Positions 8,842 through 17,127 of a stretch of 41,644 bases of DNA are shown here, piece by piece. The DNA is from Halorussus amylolyticus (lineage in GTDB: Archaea; Halobacteriota; Halobacteria; Halobacteriales; Haladaptataceae). A program made the translations under genes and the position numbers. Numbering within the stretch: position 1 is the stretch's first letter; each line of letters opens with the position of its first letter. The stretch covers positions 1-41,644 of the forward strand of contig NZ_ML974140.1 in the NCBI RefSeq assembly GCF_004143485.2, given 5' to 3'. Under the pieces are notes generated by a model. It was not told where the DNA came from. It worked only from the letters and a program-made list of their open reading frames with translations, and did not search any database.

Positions 8842-9264
8842 GTGTCAGATTGTGTATTCTGCTCGATTGTCGCCGAGGATTCGCCCGCATATCGGTTGTA
8901 TGAAGACGAGCACTCGCTCGCCTTCCTCGATATCGAACCTGCGACTCGGGGCCACGCGCTCGTCGTTCCGAAGGCACACTACGAAACGGTAACCGACATG
9001 CCGAACGCGCTCGCCGGAGCAGTGTTCCAGACGGTACACCGCGTTGCAGGTGCGCTCGAATCGGTCTACCGACTCGATGGCTTCAACGTCCTTCAGGCGA
9101 ACGGCGTCGCCGCAGGACAAGAAGTCTTCCACGCTCACGTTCACGTCATTCCTCGATACCGAGACGATACCGTAGACCTGGGGTGGAGTGGCAAGCCTGC
9201 CGATGAAACGATACAACAGGAGGTTGCCGCGACGGTTCGAGACGAATTAGCTTCCCGGTCGTGA
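8842..9264 (+). CDS. HIT family hydrolase
   Basis: A 140-residue histidine-triad protein, a small cytosolic nucleotide hydrolase or transferase of the Hint branch. The signature HAHVHVIPRY near residue 97 supplies the catalytic histidines. An N-terminal CVFC pair matches the zinc-binding cysteines of many Hint proteins. The start is set at GTG 8842, giving (M)SDCVFCSIV, because this matches the usual family N-terminus and length. The frame remains open upstream to an ATG at 8737, but that extension does not look like the family. Family members act on AMP-linked substrates; the physiological substrate here is unknown. Confidence 0.92.
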   Translation: MSDCVFCSIVAEDSPAYRLYEDEHSLAFLDIEPATRGHALVVPKAHYETVTDMPNALAGAVFQTVHRVAGALESVYRLDGFNVLQANGVAAGQEVFHAHVHVIPRYRDDTVDLGWSGKPADETIQQEVAATVRDELASRS

Positions 9265-9350
9265 CCAACACGCGCTCCGATTCAGCACGACTGTAGAAAC
9301 TCAACATCGAGCGAGGAGTTCAACGGAGCCCAAAAAGCAACTTCGCCGAC

Positions 9351-10400
9351 TCAGGGCGGCGTGATGCGCGCGACCTGAATCTCGTGGGCTTCGATGTCTT
9401 CGAGCGCGGCGACCTGCCCGCCGACCGTGACCTCACCGTCGTCGGTCTCGATAGTCATCCCGGCTACGCGCTCGCCGCCCTCGAACGAGAAGCCGACGAC
9501 CGTTCCCTCGACCACGCGGGACGCCCCGGTCTCGATGTCGCGGCCCTCGATGGTGGCGCGGAACTCGCCGTCGAGTTCCTGTAACTCTTTGACGCACCGA
9601 CGGATGGAGGCGTAGCGTCGGGGGAACGGCCGGTCCTCGCCGTCGGTCGAGAGGGTGCGCTCGGCGGTGGTCCACAGCACCGTGCCGAAGAAGCCCGAGA
9701 CGAGGAAGCCGAGCGCCGACCGATTGAAGATGACGCCGTATCGGTCCTCGTCGTCCCGGAGCGCGTCTTGGGTCGCGTACATGGAGTACTCGCCGTCGGC
9801 GACGGCGACGACCGGCGTGGTGATGCCCCGGCGGGCGCGCACGGTGGTCGCGACGCGCTCGTAGTCGTACTCGTCGGGACCGGGGACCTCGGAGGCGGGC
9901 GTGATGAGGAGTTCGATGCTCACGCCCGAGTCGATGGCGCTGGCGAGTTCGTCCTCGAACCGCCCGAGCAGGTCGGGCGTCAGCGAGAGCGCGAGTTCGA
10001 ACTCCGCGGTCTCGATAACGTCTTCGAGATAGCGCAGGATAGTCGAGCGCGATTTGACGAGCGAGACGGCCTCCGTCTCGCGGGCGGGGGCGGTGTATCG
10101 GGCCTCCAACTCCGAGACCATCTCCATCAGCGACGACTGAATCCCCGAGAACGCCTCGTCGGGGTCTACCGCGATGACCTTCATCGGACGCGACTCCCGG
10201 AGTTCCACGAGTCCGCGGTCGCTGAGGCTTCGAACCGTGTCGTACACCCGCGGTTGGGGGATGTCGGTCCGGTCAGCGATTTCGCTCGCGGTCAGATTTC
10301 CGTGTTCGAGCACCGTGAGATAGGCGTCGATTTCGTACTCGCCGAGGTCGAATCGGTCGCCGACCCGTTCCATGCTCGCGCGCAAGTCGTCGGAGGTCAT
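9351..10400 (-). CDS. TrmB family sugar-sensing transcriptional regulator
   Basis: A 349-residue regulator. Residues of about 15-90 form a winged helix ([20 protein letters not shown]), which is the TrmB-type HTH. Residues of about 105-235 resemble the phospholipase-D-like fold of TrmB ([20 protein letters not shown]), and the C-terminal 110 residues match the TrmB sugar-binding domain. In Thermococcus and Halobacterium these proteins control sugar transport and glycolysis/gluconeogenesis genes in response to sugars. Here the nearest plausible target is the carbohydrate ABC operon 3 kb away, and possibly the aldo/keto reductase. A TATA-like box lies at 10431-10438, so the mRNA leader should be very short. 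Confidence 0.92.
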   Translation of the reverse strand: MTSDDLRASMERVGDRFDLGEYEIDAYLTVLEHGNLTASEIADRTDIPQPRVYDTVRSLSDRGLVELRESRPMKVIAVDPDEAFSGIQSSLMEMVSELEARYTAPARETEAVSLVKSRSTILRYLEDVIETAEFELALSLTPDLLGRFEDELASAIDSGVSIELLITPASEVPGPDEYDYERVATTVRARRGITTPVVAVADGEYSMYATQDALRDDEDRYGVIFNRSALGFLVSGFFGTVLWTTAERTLSTDGEDRPFPRRYASIRRCVKELQELDGEFRATIEGRDIETGASRVVEGTVVGFSFEGGERVAGMTIETDDGEVTVGGQVAALEDIEAHEIQVARITPP

Positions 10401-10430
10401 ATGCGTGGAGTGTGTCCCGCGGGGTAAATG

Positions 10431-10438
10431 ATTTATCC
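10431..10438 (-). promoter_or_regulatory. TATA-like box of the trmB-like gene
   Basis: Minus strand reads GGATAAAT, 31-38 bases before the ATG at 10400, compatible with a leader of fewer than ten bases. Confidence 0.5.
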
Positions 10439-10602
10439 GGTTTCGAGTAGCACGGAGTTCCGAAAACGGGTTTTATTATTCTCGTACAAGAGTCGAACCA
10501 ACGCAAGACCCCGGTGAGGCCCGCGAAATCGGTCGCGTGTCGTGACAAGTATCGGCCAAAGCAATTATTGAGAAACTGTCCTAACCGTTCCCCGGGGGGA
10601 AT

Positions 10603-11280
10603 ATGACAGCAAATCAATCCCGACGTACAGTACTGAAAGCCCTCGGTGTCGCGGGTTCGGCCGCACTCGTGGGGGGAAGCGCGACCGGGTCGGTCGTAGC
10701 GGCAGACAAACAAGCCTACGTTCGTGTTGCACACGCGTCACCCGACGCACCGGCCGTTGACGTGTTCGTCAACGGAAACGCGGTCCTAGAGGGCGTCGAA
10801 TTCGGCACGATTAGCGACTACCTTGAACTCGACCCCGGCGAGTACACGTTCGAAGTGGCTCCCGCGGGCGAGGGCCGAGACGCCGCCGTGCTTCAGGCGA
10901 GCGCGTCCGTGAACGCGGGGACGTTCTACACCGTCGCGGCAATCGGAACGCTCGACCAGATAGACGCCGCGGTCTTGACCGACAACACGACCAGACTCCG
11001 CGCGGTTCACTTCGCGCCCGACGCACCGGCGGTGGACGTGGCGGTCGTGGACGGGCCGACGCTGTTCGAAGGCCTCGAGTTCGGCGACGCGAGCGGCTAC
11101 CGAGAGGTGAACGCCGGAACGTACGACCTCGCGGTGCAGGTGTCCGAGAGCGGCGACACGGTGGCGACGTTCGAAGGCGTCACGCTCGCGCCGAGCACGA
11201 CGTACTCGGCGTTCGCGCTGGGGACGGTCGCGGACGACGACGCACCGTTCACGGTGGAACTGGTGTGCGACGAGGCGTAG
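10603..11280 (+). CDS. TAT-exported DUF4397 protein
   Basis: A 225-residue secreted protein. A twin-arginine signal (SRRTVLKALGVAGSAALVGG at 6-25) is followed by a cleavage region near VVAADKQ. The mature part is two tandem DUF4397 repeats, each starting with a V-H-x-(S/P)-DAPAVDV motif: HASPDAPAVDVFVNG near residue 44 and HFAPDAPAVDVAVVDG near residue 136. Such repeats are beta-rich and found in cell-surface proteins. No lipobox is seen, so it is probably released or loosely attached. A paralogue with a Sec-type signal is encoded at 28080-29003. The function of the domain is unknown. Confidence 0.88.
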   Translation: MTANQSRRTVLKALGVAGSAALVGGSATGSVVAADKQAYVRVAHASPDAPAVDVFVNGNAVLEGVEFGTISDYLELDPGEYTFEVAPAGEGRDAAVLQASASVNAGTFYTVAAIGTLDQIDAAVLTDNTTRLRAVHFAPDAPAVDVAVVDGPTLFEGLEFGDASGYREVNAGTYDLAVQVSESGDTVATFEGVTLAPSTTYSAFALGTVADDDAPFTVELVCDEA

Positions 11281-11363
11281 GAGCGATTCGGGGCGGCGGC
11301 CGCTGAACGACGCGGCGAACGGGACCGTCGTTCCATTTTTGCGGCGGTGTCAGCGTTCGAGAG

Positions 11364-12113
11364 CTACATGTACATCCGGTCTTCGGGCATCTCGGCGTCC
11401 GCACGCTCGGAGAGCCGATTCGAGAGTTCCTCGTAGTACTCGCGGACTTCCTCGGCGAACGACTCCAGCGGCTCGGTGTCGATGTCGAGGTCGTAGGTGC
11501 GCTCGACCGCGTCGAGCAGTCGAATCGCGGCGTCCACGTCGGGGGCCTGCGCATGGACGGGCGTGACGAACACCGCGGTTCGGAGGCTCGATTCCAGCCC
11601 TCGGGCCACGAGTTCGGCGTTCACGCCGTCGAGAAACCCCTTCCCCATCGGCGGGATGTCGGTGTCGGTGAGGCGGTGGTCGTGGTAGTCGTCGGTAGCG
11701 ACGTAGAACGTCTGGTGCTCTTCGGGCGCGTGGGGAATCGTGACCCCGTTGAGGACCGCGACCTCCTCGACCCCGTTGGTCTCGGTCCAGTCCAGAACCG
11801 CGTCACTGAACGGCTTGGCCGCCCATATCGGGACGAACAGTTCGCCGACCAGCACGGTCAAATCTCGGCCCTCGTGGGAGAACAGCCGCGTGTGGTGACG
11901 TGGACGACCCTCTTCGAACGGCGTTATCGCGGGCAACTGCTCGGCGGTGATGTGACCCACCTCCTCGAAGTCGAGGTGGTCCACGAGGTAATCGACCGCC
12001 GTGAGTCCCGCGAGACCGAACTGCGAGAACCCTGCGAGCAGGGTTTCGTCCGGACTCTCGGCGGTGATTTCGAACGAGGCACTCGTCTGTTTCGACGGTT
12101 GCGCTCCCGGCAT
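11364..12113 (-). CDS. PAC2 family protein
   Basis: A 249-residue cytosolic protein of the PAC2 (proteasome assembly chaperone 2) family. Typical features are the early GFSQFGLAGLTAVDYLVDHL segment, the HITAEQLPAITPFEEGRPR stretch, and the central GVTIPHAPEE and MGKGFLDGVNAEL segments. Archaeal PAC2 proteins are often encoded near proteasome or ribosome-related genes; here the neighbours are an MscS channel and a secreted protein, so context gives no help. The start ATG at 12113 gives MPGAQPSKQTSASFEI; the open frame upstream is the shadow of the divergent channel gene. The exact role is unproven. Confidence 0.9.
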   Translation of the reverse strand: MPGAQPSKQTSASFEITAESPDETLLAGFSQFGLAGLTAVDYLVDHLDFEEVGHITAEQLPAITPFEEGRPRHHTRLFSHEGRDLTVLVGELFVPIWAAKPFSDAVLDWTETNGVEEVAVLNGVTIPHAPEEHQTFYVATDDYHDHRLTDTDIPPMGKGFLDGVNAELVARGLESSLRTAVFVTPVHAQAPDVDAAIRLLDAVERTYDLDIDTEPLESFAEEVREYYEELSNRLSERADAEMPEDRMYM

Positions 12114-12230
12114 ACGACCGGGTACGGCGAACGCTGGCTTAGGTCTTTGTGGCGAGCAGCGTGCAGAGGCGGGTCGGCGGCCGATTCGACAACCCCTAGC
12201 GTTTTGCCAGCGCCGAGAGAGGGTGGACGC

Positions 12231-13190
12231 ATGGCGAGCGCAGAGGCCGTGGTCCGGCGGGTGGTGAACGAGATACTCGCATCGCAGGCCGCGGACTGGT
12301 TCACGGCGATACTCCTGCTGTTCTTGGGGTGGTACGCCGGGCGAGTCGTCGTCAGACTCGTAGGTCGGTCGGTTGCCCGCCGATTCCAGCGCCCGAGCCT
12401 GACGAAGACGGTCCTCGGAGGAATCCGCGCGGGGGTGTTCATGCTCGGCGTGTTCGCGGCCGCCAGCACGCTCGACTTTCAGGCGACCGACATCCTGCTG
12501 TCGGTGACGGTGTTCTCCGCCGTGTTGGGTCTCGTGCTCGCGCCCATCATCGGGAGCGTTATCAACGGCCTGTTCGTCCTGGCCGACCAGCCGTACGAAA
12601 TCGGCGACATGATAGAAATCGTGGACCTCGATACTCGGGGGTACATCGAGGACATCACCATCCGGTACACCAAGGTGTTCACGCTCGAAAACACCTTCCT
12701 CGTGATTCCGAACGCCAACATGCGCGACCGCGACATCATCAACTTCTCCGCGGAGGACACCCGCTCGCGCCTCTCGCTCGAAGTCCTCGTGACCTACGAG
12801 GGCGATGTGGAGGAGGCCCGCGCGATTATGGAACGGGCCGCCCGCGAGACTCCCGACGTGGTCGAGGGCGGTCCCGACATCCGAGTCGGCGGCGCGCGCT
12901 ACCCCTCCGCCCCGGTGTCGTACATCAAGGAGTTCGCCGACCACGGCGTCCTGCTCGACCTGCGCTACTGGGTGAAAGAGCCGTACTACATGCCTCGAAT
13001 ACGGTCGAAAATTCAGGAGAAGGTGTGGGACCAACTCGACGACGCCGACGTGGAAATCGCGTACCCCCACCAGCACCACGTGTTCGACGAGAACAGCGGC
13101 GTCGCGCGCGTGGATGTCGGCCGCGAGCGCGGACCCGAGACTCGACCCAAAGACCGAGGCTCGCCCGAGGAGTTCGAGTCGTCGGACTGA
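12231..13190 (+). CDS. MscS-family mechanosensitive ion channel
   Basis: A 319-residue membrane channel that would open under membrane tension to release solutes on osmotic downshock. There are about three N-terminal transmembrane helices (WFTAILLLFLGWYAG; GVFMLGVFAAAS; ILLSVTVFSAVLGLVLAPII). The third leads into the MscS signature region GLFVLADQPYEIGDMIEI, followed by the beta domain (GYIEDITIRYTKVFTLENTF and IPNANM) and the mixed C-terminal domain. The tail is charged and probably disordered. A GGTGG stretch lies about five bases before the ATG, a possible ribosome-binding site. It is divergent from the PAC2 gene, about 117 bases apart. Confidence 0.93.
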   Translation: MASAEAVVRRVVNEILASQAADWFTAILLLFLGWYAGRVVVRLVGRSVARRFQRPSLTKTVLGGIRAGVFMLGVFAAASTLDFQATDILLSVTVFSAVLGLVLAPIIGSVINGLFVLADQPYEIGDMIEIVDLDTRGYIEDITIRYTKVFTLENTFLVIPNANMRDRDIINFSAEDTRSRLSLEVLVTYEGDVEEARAIMERAARETPDVVEGGPDIRVGGARYPSAPVSYIKEFADHGVLLDLRYWVKEPYYMPRIRSKIQEKVWDQLDDADVEIAYPHQHHVFDENSGVARVDVGRERGPETRPKDRGSPEEFESSD

Positions 13191-13200
13191 GACTCGGCGG

Positions 13201-13617
13201 CTACTCCGCCCGCGACGGCCCGCCGACCGTGATGACTTCGGCGTCCAATTTCCCGCGGAGGTACGTCTCTACGTCGGGGTCCTTGGTCAGCTTTCGGAGC
13301 ATGCGCCGCCAGCGACCCGCCTGCTTGTGGCCGATGACGACCACTTCGGCCCCCTCGGCCGCGACCTCTTCGAGGATGGTCTCCTCGACCAGAAAGCCGT
13401 CTCGAACGACGTATCTGGACCGCGGGATGCGACCGAACTCGGATTCGACCGCGCGCTTGAGTTGGGCGCGGGTCACGTCGTGTCCCTGTTGATAGAGATT
13501 CACGTGGAGGATGGTCAGCCCCGACTCGCGCTCCTCGGCCACGCGGATGGCCTCCTCCACGGTCCGCCTGGAGTGAGCGGTCAGCGGGTACCTGACCGGA
13601 ACGATGATGCGTGCCAT
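13201..13617 (-). CDS. Universal stress protein (UspA) domain protein
   Basis: A 138-residue single-domain UspA-like protein, cytosolic. It opens with MARIIVPVRYPL and contains a central VVVIGHKQAGRW segment where ATP-binding family members carry a glycine-rich loop. The usual G-x2-G-x9-G-S/T pattern is not evident, so ATP binding is doubtful. The C-terminus ends in DAEVITVGG, the expected final beta strand. It converges with the MscS gene, with 10 bases between the stops, and a 28-base gap separates its start from the phosphohydrolase stop upstream. Confidence 0.85.
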   Translation of the reverse strand: MARIIVPVRYPLTAHSRRTVEEAIRVAEERESGLTILHVNLYQQGHDVTRAQLKRAVESEFGRIPRSRYVVRDGFLVEETILEEVAAEGAEVVVIGHKQAGRWRRMLRKLTKDPDVETYLRGKLDAEVITVGGPSRAE

Positions 13618-13645
13618 TGTCGAAACTCACGCCGCCCGGGCCTTT

Positions 13646-14992
13646 CTACCTCTCGATTACTCGCCCGTCTGCCACGACGTCGATACCGACCTCGCGGGCG
13701 TACTCGACCAGCACCTCGTACTGGATGCCGTGGCGCTCGACCCGGAGGTCGGGGCCGAGCGACGGAAATTCGTCGTCGGTGTGGAGGATGTAGTCCGAGA
13801 GCGCGACCGTGTACTCCCGGTCGGGGTCGAGGGCTTCGCCCCCGGCTCGCACGGACTCGACGGTGCAGGCGTCGGGGTCCCACGCGATTTCGACCCCGCT
13901 GACCTGTGCGTGCCACCAGTCGGGTTCCGCGAAACCGAGGTCGGGTCCGGCGGCCCACTCGAACGCCGCCCGGAGGGCCGCGCCCGGAACGGCCGCGACG
14001 ACCACGCGCTCCTCGAACGGCGTGACGCTCACGATGTCGGCCGCCGAAACCTCGCCCGCGAGGGCGTCTCCGGTCCGGACTCCGCCGCTGTTCTGAAGCC
14101 CCACCTCCGCGCCGGTCGCCCACCGGTAGGCGTCGGCGACGAAGTTTCCGAGGCGACTCTCGCCGCCGAACAGCGTGGTCTCCGCGCGGTCGATGGGGTC
14201 CGAAACGGTGGCGACGACCTCGGAGAGTCCGGTGTCTGCCATCCGGGCGCGCATCGCGTCGGCGACCGACTCGTCCACGGGAAACTCCGCGACCTCGTGG
14301 CGCGCGACCGCGCCCGTTCCGAGGTCGATTTCGAGGACGACCGAGCCGCCGTCGCCAGGACGAGTCAGCAGCGTGCCGTCGATTCGGTCGCGGCGCTCGG
14401 TCGGGACGTGCCCCCCGAGGATGGCGTCGGCTTCGACTTCGCGCGCCAGCTCCTCGTCGCCTCTACCGAGGTGCGAGAGGACGACCGAGTAGTCGGCGTC
14501 GAGGTCCGAGAGCGCCTCGCGTGCGGCCGCCACCGGGTCGGTGAATTCGAGGTCGATGGCGAAAGGATTGAGCGAGGCGGTCCGCGGGGTCGTGACGCCG
14601 ACGAAGCCGACGCGCTCGCCGCCAGCCTCTACGACCGTCGCGGGCGCGACTCCGGCGTCGGCGGCGAATCGGTCGCCGTCACCCTCGAAGACGTTCGCGC
14701 TGACCCACGTCTGAGGCGAGTCAGCCACGAGTCGCCGGAGCGCGGCCGAACCGTGGTCGAACTCGTGGTTGCCGAACGTCTCCACGTCGGGCCGGACCGC
14801 GTCGTAGAAGTCGAGCGCCTGCGCGCCGTCGGTGACGAGCGCCAGCACGCCCGGCGAGGTGTTGTCGCCCGACCCCGCGAGGATAGCGTCGTCGCCGTCG
14901 AGTTCGCCGAGCAGTCCGGCGAGTCGGCCGACGCGCTCGGGCGAGTCGTAGACGTTCTCGATGTCGGAGTAGTGGAGGAGACGGGGAGTCAT
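13646..14992 (-). CDS. 5'-nucleotidase/UshA-like metallophosphohydrolase
   Basis: A 448-residue two-domain phosphoesterase. The metallophosphatase half shows GSGDNTSPG near 40, GNHEFDHG near 74 and GGHVP near 168. The second half carries the substrate-binding domain with NSGGVRTGDAL and SVTPFEERVV. Family members dephosphorylate nucleotides or related compounds. Two things are odd. There is no signal peptide, so the protein should stay in the cytosol although most UshA relatives are exported. The first metal motif reads HYSDIEN rather than the common D-x-H, with Glu in place of the usual His. The substrate is unknown. Confidence 0.9.
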   Translation of the reverse strand: MTPRLLHYSDIENVYDSPERVGRLAGLLGELDGDDAILAGSGDNTSPGVLALVTDGAQALDFYDAVRPDVETFGNHEFDHGSAALRRLVADSPQTWVSANVFEGDGDRFAADAGVAPATVVEAGGERVGFVGVTTPRTASLNPFAIDLEFTDPVAAAREALSDLDADYSVVLSHLGRGDEELAREVEADAILGGHVPTERRDRIDGTLLTRPGDGGSVVLEIDLGTGAVARHEVAEFPVDESVADAMRARMADTGLSEVVATVSDPIDRAETTLFGGESRLGNFVADAYRWATGAEVGLQNSGGVRTGDALAGEVSAADIVSVTPFEERVVVAAVPGAALRAAFEWAAGPDLGFAEPDWWHAQVSGVEIAWDPDACTVESVRAGGEALDPDREYTVALSDYILHTDDEFPSLGPDLRVERHGIQYEVLVEYAREVGIDVVADGRVIER

Positions 14993-15100
14993 TACTCTGG
15001 GTTGTCACAGCGGGGGTTTGGTTCCTTCGAGACGCCCCGACTGCGGAGTACAGCGACTGCTCGGCAGTTACTTTTTGCCCGAGCGCACGGTTGGTCTCGT

Positions 15101-15301
15101 ATGAACTGGTGGAAGCCACTCGCCGCGCTCTCGGTCGCGCTACTCGTGTTCGTCGCGGTCGGCAGTCTCCTCAGACTCGTCCGGGCGGCGACCGCGAGCG
15201 CCGCGGCACTCGCGGTCGCCGGGTTGCTCGTCATCGCCGTGCTGGCCGTGATTCGGTGGGGTTCGCGGCCGCCGCGGTTGCTCTCGACGCCGTACTGGTA
15301 G
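15101..15301 (+). CDS. Small two-helix membrane protein
   Basis: A 66-residue protein with two hydrophobic helices (about 5-27 and 32-52) joined by a short basic turn (RLVRAAT) and ending in a basic tail. No family is recognised. It is divergent from the phosphohydrolase gene (109 bases between the starts), and a pyrimidine-rich, T-run stretch at 15071-15077 lies upstream. Codon use and hydrophobicity pattern look genuine. Confidence 0.65.
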   Translation: MNWWKPLAALSVALLVFVAVGSLLRLVRAATASAAALAVAGLLVIAVLAVIRWGSRPPRLLSTPYW

Positions 15302-15423
15302 CGAGAGTGGCACGGTTTCTTATTTCGAAGTTTGAAGTGAAACGGCGGTCGAATATAGAGGTCTAACAGTCCGCACAGCTGGGTGACACTACTCTTTTGT
15401 TATTCCTCCTTATAGAGTAAGAT

Positions 15424-15612
15424 GTGTCGAGAAGAGACGCAACGGAAAACGGACTCCGCAAAAGAGAGACGGTGCTGTCTCTCGTCGCTATCGGGTACGT
15501 TCTCGTCCTTGCAGGCTTATCTTATAGTATTGTCTCTCAATCGTGGAACGCATTCTCCGGACTACTACTTCTCGGGGTTCTCCTCACAATCCCGTTTATG
15601 CTACTGACGTGA
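15424..15612 (+). CDS. Small two-helix membrane protein, GTG start
   Basis: A 62-residue protein with a polar N-terminus and two hydrophobic helices (about 18-36 and 43-61). The start is a GTG that overlaps an out-of-frame ATG (ATGTG at 15422-15426). The ATG frame gives a Ser/Cys-rich sequence that does not look real, whereas the GTG frame gives two clean membrane helices. An AT-rich stretch (TTTTGTTATT at 15395-15404) is 20-29 bases before it. Base composition is lower in GC than its neighbours. No homologue is recognised. Confidence 0.5.
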   Translation: MSRRDATENGLRKRETVLSLVAIGYVLVLAGLSYSIVSQSWNAFSGLLLLGVLLTIPFMLLT

Positions 15613-15713
15613 CTGGTCAGTTCGCGTCATGTACTTATCGAATCACTCGACCGAGCTTCGAACTCCTCCCTGAACAACGAACTCACATCACTAACAGTCA
15701 ATAATCGAACGCC

Positions 15714-16346
15714 TCACCGCCCGCGCCGACCCTTCGTCTGGCGGTAGTCCCGACCCATCAGCCCCTCGAAGTGGTCGAGAAACGCCGCCTTCTGGTCGTC
15801 GGTCAAAGTCTTGGGGTCGGCCATCGGCACGATTTCGAATCCTCGGCCGCGAATCGTGGTCGCGTGAGCGTCCGGGAGTTCGAACTCATCTGCTGGCGTC
15901 GTGGTGTACTCCGTCGCAATTTCGGCGAGCGCGCGCTCGCCCACCGGCACGAGGATTTCGGGGTTTATCATCCGAATCTCGGCGTTGAGGTAGGGTTCGC
16001 ACGTCCCGACTTCCTCGTCGGTCGGCGGCCGTTCGGGGTGGCGACACCGCGCGAGGTACGTCACGAACGCGTTTTTGAGTTCGGGGTCGTCGGCGCTCGG
16101 CAGGGAGTCGTTGAGTCCGAGTCGGCCCAAGATGTCCTGCAGTCGCTCGCCGCGCTCGTCGCCCGTGAACGGCACGCCGGTCCGGTCGGCACCCTCGCCC
16201 GGCGTCTCGCCGACGAACAGGAAGTCCGCGCCCACGTCGCCGTAGCCGTGGACGACCCGCTCGCGGGTCGTACAGAGCGCCGGGCAGTTCTCGCAGTCGG
16301 CGTCCATGCCGAAGGGGTTCGAGCGGGTCTGCTGGTTCGCGTCCAT
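15714..16346 (-). CDS. Family-4-like uracil-DNA glycosylase with altered active-site motif
   Basis: A 210-residue DNA repair-like protein. The cysteines fit the iron-sulfur cluster of family 4 UDGs: Cys18 and Cys21 (CENC), then Cys101 and Cys116 with 14 residues between. Motif 1 reads GETPGEGADRTGVPFTG at 46-62, as in the family. The C-terminal motif, normally HP(S/A), reads PMADPKT at about 174-180, so the catalytic histidine appears to be missing. It could be a relative with changed or lost glycosylase activity. The ATG at 16346 is placed 24 bases after a TATA-like box. It follows the HalOD1/DUF7504 pair on the same strand with 78 bases between. Confidence 0.85.
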   Translation of the reverse strand: MDANQQTRSNPFGMDADCENCPALCTTRERVVHGYGDVGADFLFVGETPGEGADRTGVPFTGDERGERLQDILGRLGLNDSLPSADDPELKNAFVTYLARCRHPERPPTDEEVGTCEPYLNAEIRMINPEILVPVGERALAEIATEYTTTPADEFELPDAHATTIRGRGFEIVPMADPKTLTDDQKAAFLDHFEGLMGRDYRQTKGRRGR

Positions 16347-16369
16347 CGTTGGTACCGTGGGACTCGTGA

Positions 16370-16378
16370 GATAAAAAC
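16370..16378 (-). promoter_or_regulatory. TATA-like box of the UDG-like gene
   Basis: Minus strand reads GTTTTTATC, 24-32 bases before the ATG at 16346, the spacing of a leaderless archaeal promoter. It shows that this gene need not depend on the operon upstream. Confidence 0.6.
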
Positions 16379-16424
16379 GGGTCGGAGCTATCGGGCCGAA
16401 TCGAACGCACGTCACCGCTCCGAA

Positions 16425-17123
16425 CTACTCGCTCTCGTCCGACTCCCCGACGCACTCGATGACGGTGTCGAACGCCGACGTGACCGCGCGGACGCTCGTC
16501 GGGTCGTGGACCGAGCGTGTCAGACAGAAGTAGCCCACCGCGTTCTGCTCGGTTAGCGTCCGGCGAAAGTCCGCGAGAAAGCCGACGGCCGCGGCCGGGT
16601 CGAGTCGGTCGAGGAGCGTCCCGAGAGAATCGATGTACGCGACCGTTTCGCCGTGGTCGGGCCACACGTCGAGATAGCCCGCGGCGGCGTCGTGTATCGC
16701 GACGGTGTCGGCCGGGTCAGCGACGCCTCGGACGACGTTCCGGCCGGGCGAGTCACGGCCGGGCGAAGCGCGTTCGGACGAACGCGCTTCGCCCGGCTTC
16801 CGACCCGGTGGACCACCGGCATTCGATGGCGTCTCGGCGGTCGCCGACCGCATCCGGTTGCCGACGCCGACCACGCCGACGTTTCGGGGTGCGGTCCCGA
16901 CTCGGTCGCGCCACGAGTCGAGGAACGCACCGGGACTGTCGTCGGTCACCGCGAGTACGTCGTCGGCGTCGTCGCCCGAGAGCGACCCGAACGGGATGGG
17001 TTCGTCGAGCGTCTCCCGGACGACGAGCGCGTGGGAGTCGCCGCCGACGCGCGTTCGCACCAGTTTCGTATCGCGGTTCGCGGCGCGGTTCGTGTCGTCG
17101 TCGTTCGCGTCGTGGTCGCTCAT
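16425..17123 (-). CDS. DUF7504-like haloarchaeal protein
   Basis: A 232-residue cytosolic protein. I recognise it as resembling DUF7504, which often follows HalOD1 genes in haloarchaea. The visible pattern is a compact alpha/beta domain with VLAVTDDSPGAFLDSWRD, GVVGVGNRMRS, then TVAYIDSLGTLLDRLDP and NAVGYFCLTRSVHD, which looks like a P-loop/RecA- or KaiC-like fold that has lost its Walker A motif. Residues of about 99-132 are a Pro/Gly/Arg/Ser-rich insertion encoded by a perfect palindrome (16758-16797), interrupting the domain. It starts four bases after the HalOD1 stop, so the two form an operon. The function is unknown; a signalling role is inference. Confidence 0.7.
   Translation of the reverse strand: MSDHDANDDDTNRAANRDTKLVRTRVGGDSHALVVRETLDEPIPFGSLSGDDADDVLAVTDDSPGAFLDSWRDRVGTAPRNVGVVGVGNRMRSATAETPSNAGGPPGRKPGEARSSERASPGRDSPGRNVVRGVADPADTVAIHDAAAGYLDVWPDHGETVAYIDSLGTLLDRLDPAAAVGFLADFRRTLTEQNAVGYFCLTRSVHDPTSVRAVTSAFDTVIECVGESDESE
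16758..16797. repeat. Perfect 19-bp palindrome inside the DUF7504-like gene
   Basis: Left arm GCCGGGCGAAGCGCGTTCG at 16758-16776, two-base loop GA, and an exactly complementary right arm at 16779-16797. An 11-base direct repeat CGGCCGGGCGA (16741-16751 and 16756-16766) adjoins it. It encodes a low-complexity insertion and keeps the reading frame open, which suggests insertion of a small palindromic element. Confidence 0.85.
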
Positions 17124-17127
17124 CGTC

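Noticed and set aside
11553-12230. N-terminal extension of the MscS gene
   Set aside because: The extension is antisense to the PAC2 gene and shows no channel features; the family start fits 12231.
15422-15607. ATG-started frame encoding a Ser/Cys-rich peptide
   Set aside because: The overlapping GTG frame gives two clean membrane helices and is more credible.
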